Below, piece by piece: positions 45,749 through 59,135 of a stretch of DNA of 64,000 nucleotides. The stretch's first letter is position 1. Each line of letters begins with the position of its first letter. The stretch lies in contig JANATG010000005.1 in NCBI GenBank assembly GCA_029449235.1, positions 1,984,001-2,048,000 of the forward strand, in the 5' to 3' direction. The position numbers and the translations under genes are program-made. Origin of the DNA: Linnemannia schmuckeri. Taxonomy: Eukaryota; Mortierellomycota; Mortierellomycetes; Mortierellales; Mortierellaceae. The notes under the pieces are model-generated. The model saw only the letters and a list, made by a program, of their open reading frames with translations. It had not been told where the DNA came from and made no database searches.

Positions 45749-47271
45749 ATGACAAGCATCACCAATCGCCCTCCAGAGGTACTCCCTTTATCGCACACCA
45801 TCTCGACAAATGTGCTATTAAAAAGACAATACTCACCTGTCGACTCTTTCACCAGCTTTTTACAAGTCTCTTACTCTGGAAGGAAATCATCGTCAAGCCT
45901 GCAAGAGAAGAGTCGTCCATAACCAACATTTACGAACTCTGCGCCCATTCCCACATGGTCCACATCCTCAAGTATCACACCCCTCATCCTCGCGAGTACT
46001 TTAATATCCGCTTTCCGAGCCTTTATGTCCTCCACAGACGCGAGACTCAGTCTCCCAGAATGCTATGGGAAATACCAACACTGGCGCGGATGAATGTACT
46101 AACCGAGCAAGAGGTCGAGCTTAACTGAGTCCGTTTCCTTCGACTCAATCCTTCGATCCAAGACCTCATCCTCCACCTCAATCGTCGGACCAAGCCGACA
46201 GAGTTCTAGGACGCCATCCATCGTGTTCTTCAAGACTTTGCTCGAGCACAACGACAAAGTTGAGAAGGCGTTCTGAAAAGCTGTCGGTTGATTTGAGGAG
46301 GTCCACTACTACGGGAGGGATATTTTACTGTCGTTCGAGCGCATCTCTCTGACTCTCGACTACTCCCGGATCGAGCGACTGTCGTATTACTCGTTGAACG
46401 TGTTTCCGAAGATCGAGAACCACACGGAGCTTCTCAGTGGACATCGTAACTTGAGATAGTTAGAATGGGTGTGTACACAGAAGGGGATGGATTTTGGTCT
46501 TCTCACCCAAAGGCTAAGAGAGCACCATTGGCCCTTATTGATGGACCTGTACCTGTATATAGTCAAGGCGTCGGATCGGAAGCTTGCCGCTGTCATTCGT
46601 CAACTGCCGCCGCTAAAGCGCTTTGGCCTTGAATCTTGAGAGTTTGGTCCGCTGTGCCTTGGTCACCTTCAAGAACGCCTCTTGACAGCCTGAGGTCATT
46701 GAACTTACGGAGGTGCGGCATTTTTACGAGTCTGATGGCACTGGACGTTTTACTGCATTACCCTCATCTTGAGAATTTCAGTGCACCCCGCATCTTTGTG
46801 ACGGACATGAAGGCAACACCCCAACCTTGGGCATGTCGAGGATGGAAAAGCCTGACGGTGTTCTTTGCCACCAATCTTGACGATTCACCCGCCAACTTAC
46901 TGTTATTCGAGTAACTGTCAAGTCTAACAAGTTTGGAGTTCCTCGACTTCAGCCAGCGGGACAAACATAACTCGACTGGAACGAGACGTATCTTTGACCC
47001 GACGCTACAATGGAGGACCGACACGGGATTCGCCCAGCTCAGTACACTGAGGCGACTTCGGAGCTTAATCTTATACAATAATGAGTAAAACATGCGCCTT
47101 CAGGATGTCGAGTGGATGATAGATCACTGGCCGTTGATTGAGAATATGTATGAAAACCCCTTGGACGACAGGGGTGTCAGGACGAATTTGGGTGCCTTGA
47201 TCGAGCAGAGCGGTATTAAGTCTAAACGCTATTTCAGTCTGTCCAAGCGACCCACAGGATTTTGTAAATAA
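45749..47271 (+). pseudogene. Decayed F-box/LRR-type gene, copy 2
   Basis: The ATG at 45749 begins MTSITNRPPEV. A one-base shift then leads to PFIAHHLDKCAIKK and CRLFHQLF in another frame, the rest of the F-box. Downstream parts match copy 1 (RLNPSIQDLILHL against RLNPTVRDITLLL; both end with DVEWM and HWPL). Many stops and shifts interrupt it. The terminal segment from DVEWMIDHWPL to the final TAA (47269-47271) is open. It is a tandem paralogue of copy 1, and both are decayed. Confidence 0.75.
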
Positions 47272-47439
47272 AAGAAACAAATGTGGCAATTAACTAGAAA
47301 CAATTTTTGCTGACATTCACAATATAAGATGAAAACAAAAACAGGACAAAAAGGTTGACGAAAAGGAGTCAAGTTGAGAAAATTAGTGGCACAAAGGTAT
47401 TTGCTTTGGGGCATCTAACAACACCTTCAGCGATATATT

Positions 47440-50280
47440 TTACGAGCCAGGCATAAGATCCTCCAACGACAACCCATTTGTACTACCCGTAAGACTGCTG
47501 CTCCCAACCACAGCCCCGGATGAAGACGACGCAGAAGTAGCGATCAAAGAGTAATCCGAGAGAGTAGGCTGGTACAACATCCGCTTCCGCTGCAGCTCTG
47601 TCGTCGCAAAGTTAAATGGCACAGGTTGAGTCGTGCCTCCTCCTCCAGCGGCAGTAGTAGGTCGCCGCAGCTTGGATACTCCTCCTGTAGCTGCTGCTGA
47701 TGATGTAGGTAAATCATGGTTGTGATGGTGGTGGTGTAACCCCAAATCCGACCCAAGAACGCCGCCAACAACGTCGATGTCAGGACGCGTCTGGTCCACA
47801 TTTGGGACAACCAACGATGTAGTAGTCAAGGCGGGCTTCAAAGACGATTCAAAAACATTCTGAACTCCCCTTCCAGCGCCAGGAACCTCAATCCGTCGCG
47901 CACCACCTCCCATGCCGCCCCCACCCCCGCCGAGATTCTTATCCTTGCCCTTGTTGCCACCAATGACCCGCCGTGATGCCTGGGCATGATTCACAACTCT
48001 TGGCTGAACAATGCGTCCACCAAGCTGTCCGCCACCAACCGAAATCACCTGCCGCCTGATAGCCTGCGCCTCCTGCTGCTTCTGTTGCTTCAACTTTTGC
48101 TTTTCCACCGCTCCAGCCTCAACCATCTCCTTCAACCGAGTCGCCGCCGCACTCGTCGAAACGTCCTTCTCCTTTGTCAGTCCCTCCGAGACGACTATAT
48201 TCTTAGTTCTTTTCCGTCGACTGAACACTGGCGAGACGGGTACCGTGAGCGCTGGCTTCTGAATTTTGGGAAGACCAAGATCTCCTGCGCCCGTGAAAAT
48301 CTTGGGGTTCAACGGCCGCGCCTTGAACCGAGGCATCCGACGTATTCGCAGAGCTTCCCGATCGTTGGCTGAAGGAACCAAATATGGGGTGGGACGACGT
48401 CTGGGACTCGGTGGCGGGGACAGTGAGGCTATTAGACTAGGTAACTGATATTGCGTCCTCGTAGAATCCTGTAGATTAAGCGTGTTAGTTCAGGTACTTT
48501 ACATCGAAAATTAAACTTTTCGAATGCACACCAATAAGTTCTAAAATAAAGGGTATGTGAAACTCACCATTCGCAACGCTGCTCTGATATCGAACGCAGG
48601 CAACGACCGTTGAGGATCGCCAGAATCATCAGCTCCTGCACCGCTCATTTCCACGTCCATGTTCGCAGATATTGGGACCGTCGTAGTAGTGGTTGTGATC
48701 GTTGATGGCGTCCTGTTCTCCGCTGCGGACGATATGTTCATCAACGTCGTAGCCATCGAAAGTGGTTGGCGTGCCTTATTGGGGTATATGGATTTTGAAA
48801 AACTGTTGCTGCTGTTGACGTTGCCGTTGTTTTTGTTGTTGGTGATGGGTACGGTAGCAGTAGTGGCAGTAGTGGTGTTCAAGGTTGCCTTCCTCGAAAC
48901 CTTGGGTTCACTCGAACCAGAAAAGTCAAGAACACTCCGTGTAAACACGTGAGAAGGAACTGACGTCTCTGAGGTCAATGGTCTAAATGCTGTTTTTGCT
49001 GCCGTTGCTGCTGCTGCTGCTGAGGTGGTAGTCGGTTTAGGGGTTGACACGAATCTGAACGCCAAGTCTCCAATTGGTTCCCTACGATTCACGCCTTCCT
49101 TTGCCGACATCAACTCTTCTGAGCTATCTGCGGTCATCCTGTCCTTAAGCAATACGGTCTTTGCTGTCGTTGCTTTTGTAGCAGCTGAAATTTGCACTGG
49201 CGGCGTCGAATTTGTAGTAGCGGAAGACAGAAGCAGAGTTTTGTTGTCATCACTGTTACTGATCAATGAACGAGCCTGCGAATGAGCCAACGACTGCTGG
49301 GATCCGGCTTTGTTGCCCAGCTTACGGAATATAGACCCAGGCGCCGCTGCAGAGTGCTGCATAATCGATTTACGAGCAAAATCCATCATCCTAGAGTTTG
49401 CTGGAGGAACAGACTCAACCGGCTGTTCCTGCTCCTGCCCCTGCTCCTGTTCCTGCGCCTGCATTTCCTTCACCTCGCCCTTTGCTGAAACGAGACCCAG
49501 ATTCAGCTTCGGTGCGGGAGCGGACTGCAGCGATTTGGCAAGAAGCTCGAAATAATGTTGGTTGGGTGGACCCTTGGGTGTCGTACTCGGATGCTGCTCT
49601 TGCCGTTGCTGCTGATGCTGCCAATGATGCGCCTGCAATGACTTTTCAGAAGGGCGTGCGGCAGGTGCAGATGGGATGACAAACCCGTGGCTATCCTTGA
49701 CATGCGTGGTTGTTGTTGTCGTCGTTCTGGTCGTCGTTGCTATAAAAGGCGAAGAGGTCGCAGGTGTGTTCACATACGACGGCTCAACTGGCGAGGAGGC
49801 TGATAATGCACCTTTTCTTCCGCCTCCTGAGGTAGATGTCACTGTTATCGGTGCAGATCTCACTCCCGACTCCAGAGTCGCTGCAGAGGAATAGGCAGAG
49901 GTAGTCGAGGGCGTGACACTGGTAATGCTGGATGGCATGACTCTTGTCAGGACAAGACGCTGCGGTTTCCTTGACGACGACAAAGACGGTATGACTGCTG
50001 CTGCTTCTGCTGCGAAAGCGCGGTTTCCCCCTGACGACGACGAGCTCTGGTGATGTGAATAACCCGATCCTGAGAAGGCGCCACCGTTGCTGCTGCCGCC
50101 GCCGTCATGGTGGTGCTGTTTGAACAGCTTTCGTGCTGGTGTTTCCAAGAACGGGTTATTATCGTTGCTACTACTCCTAGTGATACCGCCCCTGAAAACC
50201 GAAATCGTACTCGCGGTGGTGGTGGTGGTAGTGGGTTGTGATCGTGTTGTAGTTGTAGTTGTAGTTGTAGTTGGATTCAT
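47440..50280 (-). CDS. TPX2-like spindle assembly factor
   Basis: Minus-strand exons 50280-48568 and 48468-47440 give 913 residues. TPX2 nucleates spindle microtubules near chromosomes and activates Aurora A; importins inhibit it. The match is in the C-terminal third: RFKARPLNPKIF and ALTVPVSPVFSRR resemble the FKARP and LTVPVSPxF motifs of vertebrate TPX2, with a Lys/Gln-rich helix (KQKLKQQKQQEAQAIRR) between them and the end. The first exon is mostly low complexity: a Thr run at residues 4-12 from a GTT-type microsatellite, then Ser/Thr/Ala-rich. The intron joins in phase 0. Motif identity is good, but overall similarity to TPX2 is patchy, so function is inferred. Confidence 0.7.
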
Positions 50281-50914
50281 TGTTCGTCGTTAGAGAGGAA
50301 AGTAGTTGATCCTGCAAAAGTGGTTGGCTGATTGTCTACTGCTAAGCGAGTCTTTCGCAATCGTAGCTATACGATGTTGACGGCAGCTAATGTCTTCCAG
50401 AGGAGGAGGATTGAGTGGTCCTGGTATCAAAAAAGCGACAAAACGGGGCGGCGGAATTTCGGTCGTTTCCTGAAGTGATGAATTGAGGAAGCACAAAACA
50501 AGAGCTGAGCAGTTGACAGGGGAGGTGAAGAGAACGAGAACGACAGTCCTACGTCACGCGCACTGGGGCGCCACCAAATTCGCTTTAAGTTTCATAAAAA
50601 ACGGAAAAGTAAGCGATGCGGCCAGCGCACGGCATATTTTCGCTGTTTTTTTCGCATTCATTAACTTGGCGTCTGTTGTTGTCGAAAAAATGGACAAGAA
50701 AAAGAAAAAGAAAAAAGAATGCAACAGCAGGGTATGTGGTTCAAAAAAAAAAAAAAAAAAAAAAATGGGGGAAAAAGAGGACAAGGAGACTGAAAGACTG
50801 AACTATTTGACTACATACAAGAGCACAGCAAAAAATCGCCTTCGATAATGAGAGATATAAAACAAACGATGAGAAGGGGGAAAAAAAGCTACCAAGAAAA
50901 AAAAGTTCGATTCG
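50281..50914. other. Spacer between two minus-strand genes
   Basis: It holds the promoter of the TPX2-like gene and the 3' flank of the NDT80 gene. There is a 23-A run at about 50743-50765. No gene is seen. Confidence 0.6.
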
Positions 50915-53900
50915 TTACAAGTGCTGGTCCTCCATGGGTGACTCGGGGATACGATCCTTCGAGAAGACACCATGGCCTCCCCTGCTATGCATCTCATTTG
51001 GAGGTGTCGCGGGAACGGTGCGCGAAGGTCTCGAGTTGCTGATGGGGCGTTTGCTGACAGTCGTTGTAGTTGTTGTTCCAGACAACGAGATCGACCGAGA
51101 CTTGCGAGTCATCAATCCACCCACGCTACGCTCTGTTGACTTGGAGATCAAAGTCGAGCTGAACGACTGTCGGCGAGGTGTAATCGAGGGTGAGCTAGCT
51201 ACACTCGAAGGCTTGGGGCTCGATGGCGAATGAATGCGCAAGCCTGCCATCTGCGTCTCGTGGTCCTGATCCCGGTACATGTCGTAATTATGCTGCTGAC
51301 TGTTGTACGACGACGAGTAATGATTGTGGGAATTGTTACTGCTTCCATAGTGACCCGTAGAGTGAGAGACCCGACCCATCGACAACGCTGGTGACTCGGG
51401 TCCAACGAAACCTGCTGGACTGTACATGTCCGGCGAAGCCGATTCTACAGATTGACGATAATACGTACAATGTGAGTACAACTGAACAATATTCATATAG
51501 ACGGAATTGTTGTATATTTGCTTGCAAGAATAATGAATGTTGACTTACCACTTGCATGAGAAATCACATGAGGAAGAGCAGCGGGAGACAATGGACTTCC
51601 AGGATATGACTCGGAATCCTTGCGGTTGCCGCTGTAATAACCTGTATCTTGTGAGTGGGCCATGTGAGACGCCGAGGTCAGTGACTGGTATGGATAGGAG
51701 GATCCATATGCATATCCAGAGTAGTAAGGGTACTCTCCAGGCGAGACGGGTGAGCCAAGGGGGGCACCAGACATGCTGCTGACACTGTCGTTCCTGTAAT
51801 GATGGCGACTATCCACGCCCTGAACACCGTCCTGATGGTCCTCGTCGTTGTCGGCGTAGTGGCCAGGAGAACGGCCACGGACGACCAGTGGAGCAGAGTA
51901 CGATTTGGCCACCAGGATGAGATCACCCGACTCGAGCTCGGCAAAGAGATCCACATGGACCTGGTAGTACTGCTGTGCTGCCCTCCGCTTGCCGTTGTTG
52001 GCGGTAGCGGTCTTGAACTGAACACGCTCAAACGTAATGACATAAGAGCCTGGAGAGTTGGCGTTCAAATCACCGCCGGCGCGGATGTGGGTGGGACGAG
52101 GAGTGATCTGAGGTCCCTTGTCACGCTTTGGGGTATGTTGGACCAGCTCGATCACCTTTTCGCCGTTCTGGATTTGAGCGCCGATGCAAACCAGGAAGGA
52201 ACGGACTGCCAACAGGTCACCGTTCCTTTCCAATAAGCAGGGCACCTCCGAGTGGACGGAAGAGTCCAATCCCTGAATGCCGAAAGAAGCGCTGAGCTGG
52301 AAGTAATTGCGACGGTAACAGGTCCAGTCGTTGGATGCCAAAAAGAAGCCGCGATCAATCTTGGCAGCGATTTTGACATTGTAGCTGTAGAAAAAAGAGC
52401 AGAAAAAGAGCAAGCCACCACGTGGGGGTTAGTGGTTCATTCGAGGAGAAAGTAGCGTGAGCGAATAAAGACACATCCATGCTGGTCGGCGGGGGTTGAA
52501 AATGAGCGCAGACCACGTTCCACACAAGGCCGTCGACATTTCTCAACTCCTCTATGCGTTTCCAAATCACCCGACAGAACAAATGAAAAAAAAAAAGGTT
52601 TGTTCATACTTCATGGACTGGTCGGGACTGAACAAGTTGCAAAGCTGCTGCGTCGGGTAAAAGTAAGGGCTCTCCTGATAAGGAAAGACTTCGCGGCGCT
52701 TGACTCTGATGATTGGCGATTGTGGTCCCATTGAAGGCGACGGGGCCGAAGTCGAGTACAGTGAAGACGAAGGGTCAGGACCCGTAGGGAAGCCTTCGTC
52801 GGGGCTGCGTGGTTGTTCGTCGATGCTTCCATGTTTGGCGTGGCTGTGGTTGTTGCTGTTGTTATTGTAACTGTAACCGCCTGCGTTAGAGCTGTAAGGG
52901 TAATTCCTAAAGAACAGCGAGCATGACAAAAGAAAGGTCAAGTGAGTAATTGGGACGAGGTTGGCTAGACTGGTTCTCCATCGGTAATTGTGAGATCATG
53001 AAGAGAAGGAAAAAACCAAAAAAAGAGCTCTTTTTGTTGTGATTATTCATTAGGTCCTGGGAAAAAAAATACACTCTGATTGGCCCTTTGATATCGATAG
53101 TGGTCGCAATGGTGGCACAAACTCATCAAGCTAGCTCTTCCTTGTGGCCTCCCAGTCGTTCTAGTCCCACACTGTTATATTATTACTTTTTTAAAAAGCG
53201 GGCGAGGGGAGAAGAGGGGCCGAGAGAATGTGAAAAAGAAAGACAAGAAAAAAAACCAGCGACACGTTCGCAAACGAAGAGTGAAGAACAAACGAATGTG
53301 CAACAGGGAGAAAGCAGCCTTTGGACAGGTGATGGAAACAAAACTAAACACAAAAGAAGGGCTCTTTTACACAACCCCGAGTCAGAATGCCTCTTATTTC
53401 TGTCAAAGCCAATGCCCAGACACAAAAGACAAATTAAACATGACTGCGTACCCATTCATTCCAGCTCCCTTGCATCCGATGCTCTCGTTTGCTCCCCTCC
53501 CCCCCCCCCCCCCCCCCCCCCTCTTCCTTCTCAGCGTACGAATTAACGGCGCTCTCTTTTTTATGTTTTTTTGTGTAATGCCAATGGCTATTAAGCCTTG
53601 ATACGGATGTGAACAATCCAAGATACCAGAAGGAACATACATGCCTCACATCGATAGCTATCAAAAAAAAGAAAGTCGAATGGCAACATAGTCGTGCTCT
53701 CAACCCGCTCAATGAATTCCTCGACAGCTGCTACATACACCCACTCAGCATTTTCCACCCTTGGACTCATCACCAGCAAGACAAAAAAGTTCAGAGCCGC
53801 AACCATAACCATAATCCACTTCCTTCCCGACACTTCTCGTGAACGAAGAATGAGTTTCCAAAGTGCTACCATGTGACCGCGGGATCCAGTAACCCCCTGT

Positions 53901-55187
53901 GACCCCTGGTAATTAGGAATTAAATAGGTAGCACACTGAACCCCAGGAATAAAGGCATGTGTACTGAAGGATGGTACCGGCTCCTTTTTTCAAGTGATGA
54001 ACGGTATTCAGCCATATTGTGATAAGAATGCATTACTAACGAGACCCAATTGCGGTGGTACATGTGACAAAAGAGACCATTGGGAAAGGCTTACCTTGAG
54101 TAGTATGATGAATTCGAGGATGAGTAGGATCCATTGCTAGCGCCGTTGTTGCTGTTGTCAGCCTTTCCGGTGGGGATTGGATGGCTGCTGTAGGCATGAT
54201 GGCCATTTCCTTCCGTAGGACTCCTAATTAGCATCAGAGGCATCATCAACAACAACAGTCATGCGTATTAGTCGATAAAAAGTACGTTACCGGCTTGCGA
54301 GGAACGCAATCTCTTCGTTTGATTTTTTTCTCAGCCTTGACATTGTGATTGTTGCTACTGCATTGTTGTTGTGTTGCTCGACCCCTGAAAGTAGAAAAAA
54401 GTGGACACAGTGTGCTCAAAAAAAACAAAATCATCTCAGCGCACCCACCACTGGTATGGCTCACATTCTAGTCCTCCCTTTCTCACTTTGTCTTTCCCTT
54501 ACCCCTCCTGAGCAAACGAAGATCATGAAATACTTACAAAGGATGTTGGTGCTCCTGAGCGTACGAGGTGTGATGGTTGTAATGCGAAGAGTGGTATGAA
54601 TGGCTTTGGGGGTGGTCATACTCGTGGTGGCCCTGTACATAGGCCTGCTGTGCACCATTGGGAGATAATGGTGCGGACGAAGTGGGCGTAGTAGGCGAAA
54701 CAAACGATCCATGAAAAGTCTGAGCATGGCCGTGCTGTTGCTGGGGGTATAGGGACGAATCGCCATTCTTGCCATCATTGTATCCAGCAAAGGCAGTCGT
54801 TTGGATGGGTGTGGGGAGATAGGACGAGCCATTGGTGCTATGGGGATAGTGGGAGGACGATGAAGAGGAAGTGGACGAATGGTGGCTGTGGGTATTGTTG
54901 TAGTGGCCTTGCTGCTGGTTTTTGTTGTTGTTGTTGTCGTAGTAATCTTCGGAGTAGACATTATTATTGCCTGCCTGGTTTTGGCCGTAGTGTTCCTGCT
55001 GATGCTGACGCGAAGAGTAAGAGGACGGAACTCCGGCGGAGCCATTGGTGGTGGTGGTATAGTCAACGGAAAGCGATCTGGGCTCCGCTCTGTCGGTGTA
55101 GTCCGCGTGTTGCTTTGGGTTGGTGGTGGAGGTACGGTCCTTGGTAGGGTCGGCCAGGTTGGCTACAGGTGTTGTTGTGGTGGTCAT
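50915..55187 (-). CDS. NDT80/PhoG-domain transcription factor (VIB-1/XprG type)
   Basis: Minus-strand exons 55187-54538, 54223-54095, 52906-52610, 52384-51549 and 51444-50915 give 813 residues. The Ndt80 DNA-binding domain lies at about 300-520: VKIAAKIDRGFFLASNDWTC and YRRNYFQLS, ELVQHTPKRDKGPQ, then FERVQFKTATANNGKRRAAQ and VVRGRSPGHY. The last segments match VIB-1/XprG factors of filamentous fungi, which control nutrient responses, proteases and incompatibility-related death. The flanks are low complexity (Ser, Tyr, His, Gln, Asn). The 1188-nt intron between exons 2 and 3 is exceptional and holds a 23-C run. All junctions are in phase. The C-terminus is Ser/Thr/Pro-rich with likely phosphorylation sites. 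Confidence 0.9.
53499..53521 (+). repeat. Uninterrupted run of 23 C
   Basis: A pure C tract lies in the long intron of the NDT80 gene, so the transcribed strand reads as a run of G. It is the only long G/C homopolymer in the window; the others are all A/T. Confidence 0.9.
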
Positions 55188-58100
55188 GGCTCGAGAATGA
55201 TATAAATTGTAGGTGTAACAAGCAATGGAGCGAGAATGGACGTGTAACGATAGTCCGAACTATGAATGGTGGCTGTGAAAGATGTGAAAAAAGCGCTCTG
55301 TTTGTTCGGCGGGGAAAGAGGAGAAAGAGGGTATACGTGCTGGTGTGGTGAGAGTGTGTCGTGTGCGTGTGGAGGAGAGGTGGAGCGGAGGCGATTAGGA
55401 CTGAGATAGAAAGAAAGAAAAGAGGAAGAAAAAGAAGATAGAAAGAGAGCGTTGCGTGAAAGAGAGCAGCGGCAGCAAGAAAGAGGTGTTGGTAGGATGT
55501 GGGTTCCTTGATGATAAGGTGGGGTAAAAGTGGTTGTGCGAGGTGATGCCGGGAGAGTCGTAGTTCGGTTGGGAAGGTTCTGTATGGCTGTTCGTGAGCG
55601 GCTTTTATGCGTATGTATGCGTGCGCGTGCGTGCGTGTGGGTCGTTCGTTGTTGCTGTTATTGTTATTGTTGTTGTTATTGTTGGGCCTTTTTTTCAAGA
55701 GAGGGGGTATTGTTGTTGTTGGCTCAAGCTCTCGGTGGTTTATGGTGCTCACTGCTTCGATGAGAAGGAACAAAAGAGAAAAAAAAAAGTGCTTTTTGTT
55801 GAACAAAGGAAGAAGAGAGAGAGAGAGAAAACGAAAGGAGAAAGGAAGAAGACTGAGATTACGACGACGCAGGTTGATTGACAAAAAAAAATATGTGCTG
55901 TTTCGTAGTCGTGAACAATGATGGAAGAAAAGGAAAGGAAAGGAATAAGAGTGGAGTGAAGGTCAGGTAGAGTGATGAGTGATGAATTACTTTTTGTGTG
56001 AGTATAAGTACTGTCCGAGGGTTTGAATGTCAGTGTCAGTGTCAGTGTCAGGGGGTGGTGAGTACAAGTAAGTGAAAAGAGTAATCAGGGGGGTAGTGAC
56101 AAAGGAGGACGACAAGAGGGGTGGGAGGAGGAAGAGGACGGAAAGAAGGGAAGGAAAGAAGGAAGGACGAGTATCGAAGGAAAGAGCGTAAAAAGGGAAG
56201 AAGAAGAAAAAGAAGAAATATAGGAAGAAAAGAGATAAAAAGAAAGAAAAGACGAAGAGAGTGCGGCGCACCGCTGCCGATGGACTGACAGACAGACTGC
56301 TGTGGTGCCCTGTTCTAGGGTATGCTTGGGTGAATTGAAAATGCCAGGATAGAATAGCAAAGGGTTTTATATGTAGGACAAAGACAAAGGGCATTCAATT
56401 TCAACTCAACTCAAGCTATGTCAAAGTCAGAGTCATATCTGCTGGTGCCTCTTCTTCCTACCTTCTTTCCTCGACATGCACTCAGCGATAACAACATGCA
56501 CACTCACCAATGGATAGCGACCATTAAAAAGATGGAAAAGCAACAATGATTGGCAAGAGCGATTGAGCATCCCCTTGTGAGAGGATTGAATACCACCGGA
56601 AACACTATGTATCTCTCGGACCATGAACATCGACAACAGTTTAATATCGTCCATCACCCATGAATGAGCGACCGACAAAAAACAAGAGTTGGTTCGTACA
56701 AAAAAAACAATTAGTTGTGTGCCCTATGTATTTTGTGGCCAAACTTCTTGTTAACTTTTTTGCTTTCGCTTGTTTCAGTGAACTCTGAAGCAATTGGGCT
56801 TCTATGGTTCCCACATTAGACAACTTCAAACAAGTTAGAGAGCTGAGGATGGTTTCTGCTTTTTGTATTCCTATCCCATTTTGTAGTGGCAACATCCTTC
56901 CGCCCAATCAACCAGAAACCAACTGTTTGACAGAGACAACAAAAGGCAGAGATAGAAAAAAGGAGCAGAGCTCAAGGAAAAACAAGGGATTGCCCAATGG
57001 TCAATGAGGGTTACGATAACACAAATAAAAAGTGTACAACAACAAACTATGTTTTTGTGTCTTTTTCTCGTCTAAGGTGAGAGTGAGTACAAACAACAAA
57101 GACCAGGGGCACACACGCACACAATTGTGGACACAAAGAAAAGAAAAAAAGAAAAAGCTATGAGCCAACAAGGGCCAAAGGGTTAAAGCAAAAGGGCGAA
57201 TCAATTGACTCTCTTATTTTAGTTTACTACTGCACTATAGTTGCTCAATGGTCATGTCTCCATTGGGTTGTGTTACTTCTACTCTCTTTCTTTCTCTTTT
57301 TCTACCTTCTTGTTGTTGTTCTCATGCCAAGTCATCCTCGATCGACTTGCTCTTGCATTTTCATAGACCTTCATGTATGCGAGAGTAAAAAAAACTCCTC
57401 TTTCTCTTTATCTCTTACTCTCCTTCGTATGTCAGCGTGCCTGTTTGTTCACCTCCCCTCTCACTCCAGAAGAGTCTCTCGATCACCTTTTCTCTCTTTA
57501 CCCACTCAAGTATCTCTAGTCCGCCTTAATTCACGCCCTCATTCTCTGTTCACCAAACAAGGAAGAAGGGGGTGCGTGGGCACACATTTCTCAACCAACC
57601 AAAACATAAAATAAAAAAAGAACGACAAAAGGGACGGACGGACGGAAAATGTGAGAGCCTTTGTATCCCAAACCTGTTCCCCACCACACCCACCAACCCA
57701 AAGCTGCAAAAGTGTGCGGGCGCGCAAGTTCAGTTCCTTGGTGGGAAGTATATAAAAAAATGTGTTATATTTTGAGCAAGAGCCAGCAAACACAAGAAGA
57801 CGGCACATAAAAACACAAAGCTCGACCTGCCTGCGACAGTAAATACCCTTGTCGCCATCCCATCTGTCCCCAGTTCTCCAACTCTTTCTTTTTTTTTCCT
57901 ATCAGTCTCCTTTGCGTTGTTGTCGGGCCCAACAAACAAACTTCGGAAGGGATGCGCCCACTCTTGACTGAATGGATGGATGTGTAAATGAATAAAAACA
58001 CACAAAAAAAGAAAAAGGCGATGCTAAAGAAGAAGAAAATATCTGGGTTAGGTTTCTTTTTGCATTGATAGTTCTGAACACAAGAAGCAAATGAACTGTA

Positions 58101-59093
58101 ATGATGATAGAGCAAAAAAAAGTTGACCGCGGCAACGGTTCATTGGGCTGGCCAAGGAACAACAAGCAACAAACAACAACAACCACAACCACAACCACAC
58201 CAACAAAAGCAACAAAGAAAAACACCATCGACAGCAACAGCCCACATACATTTGACAAACAAAAGGAACGAAAGCAACCTAAAGGAAGGCTAGGAAACAA
58301 GGCTGAGAACAAAAAGAGATTGAGAGGCAACTCAATTAGTTTTATTTGGTGATTGACGGGGTGATAATTCTCATAGTTTCATACCAGTTATCAGATACTA
58401 TTATATTTTCTCGTGGTAGTCGTTCATAGAACAACCGTTTTCATAAAACGTCTCAGGAACAATCAGACGATGGGAAAAAGTTACTTCTTCCATATCCCTT
58501 CTTTTCCTCTGCTGGGAACCATCGGGAAGAAAGGAAGATAAAACTCCCAGCAAGCGTAGAACAAAGGGAGATCGCTATCCTCCCAGCAGAAAGGAAAAGT
58601 GAAAAGGAAATGAACGCAGTAAGCAGAAGAATCCTTTGAAAAAAAACAAATCATCATCAACAACAACGACAGGCAACGAACACTTCATCTCTTCTTTCTC
58701 TATCACAGTCCCTGTATCTCTCCATCTCTCTCTCCTTCTTGCCATCCACCCTCCCTTCCTTCCTTCGTACTCTTCGTCGTCCTTCTTTTTTTTTTTTCTT
58801 CTGCTGCCCCTACAGTACCTACCTGTCAACGCCCCCTTTCTTTTTTTTTCTCTCTGAAGAGATGAAAGCACTTTATTCATTGTGCCCTGTCCTGTCCTGT
58901 CTTGCCCTGTCCCTGTGCATCATCCCCTGGATGGATCTCGACTGTCCCCTGGACCTTTTTTTCTTCTTGCATTCTCCTTTGCACAATCCTACTGAGATGG
59001 CTCAATCATTCAACTCCCGACTCTCTATGCTTGTCTATGAGAATGAAAAAGAAGGTGCGCGCCGTGCAGTGCCCACGCCCCTCTTTTCTTTTT

Positions 59094-59095
<2 letters not shown>

Positions 59096-59133
<38 letters not shown>
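59096..59133. repeat. Poly(T) run, about 38 bases
   Basis: Uninterrupted T tract in the gene-free interval. Confidence 0.9.
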
Positions 59134-59135
<2 letters not shown>

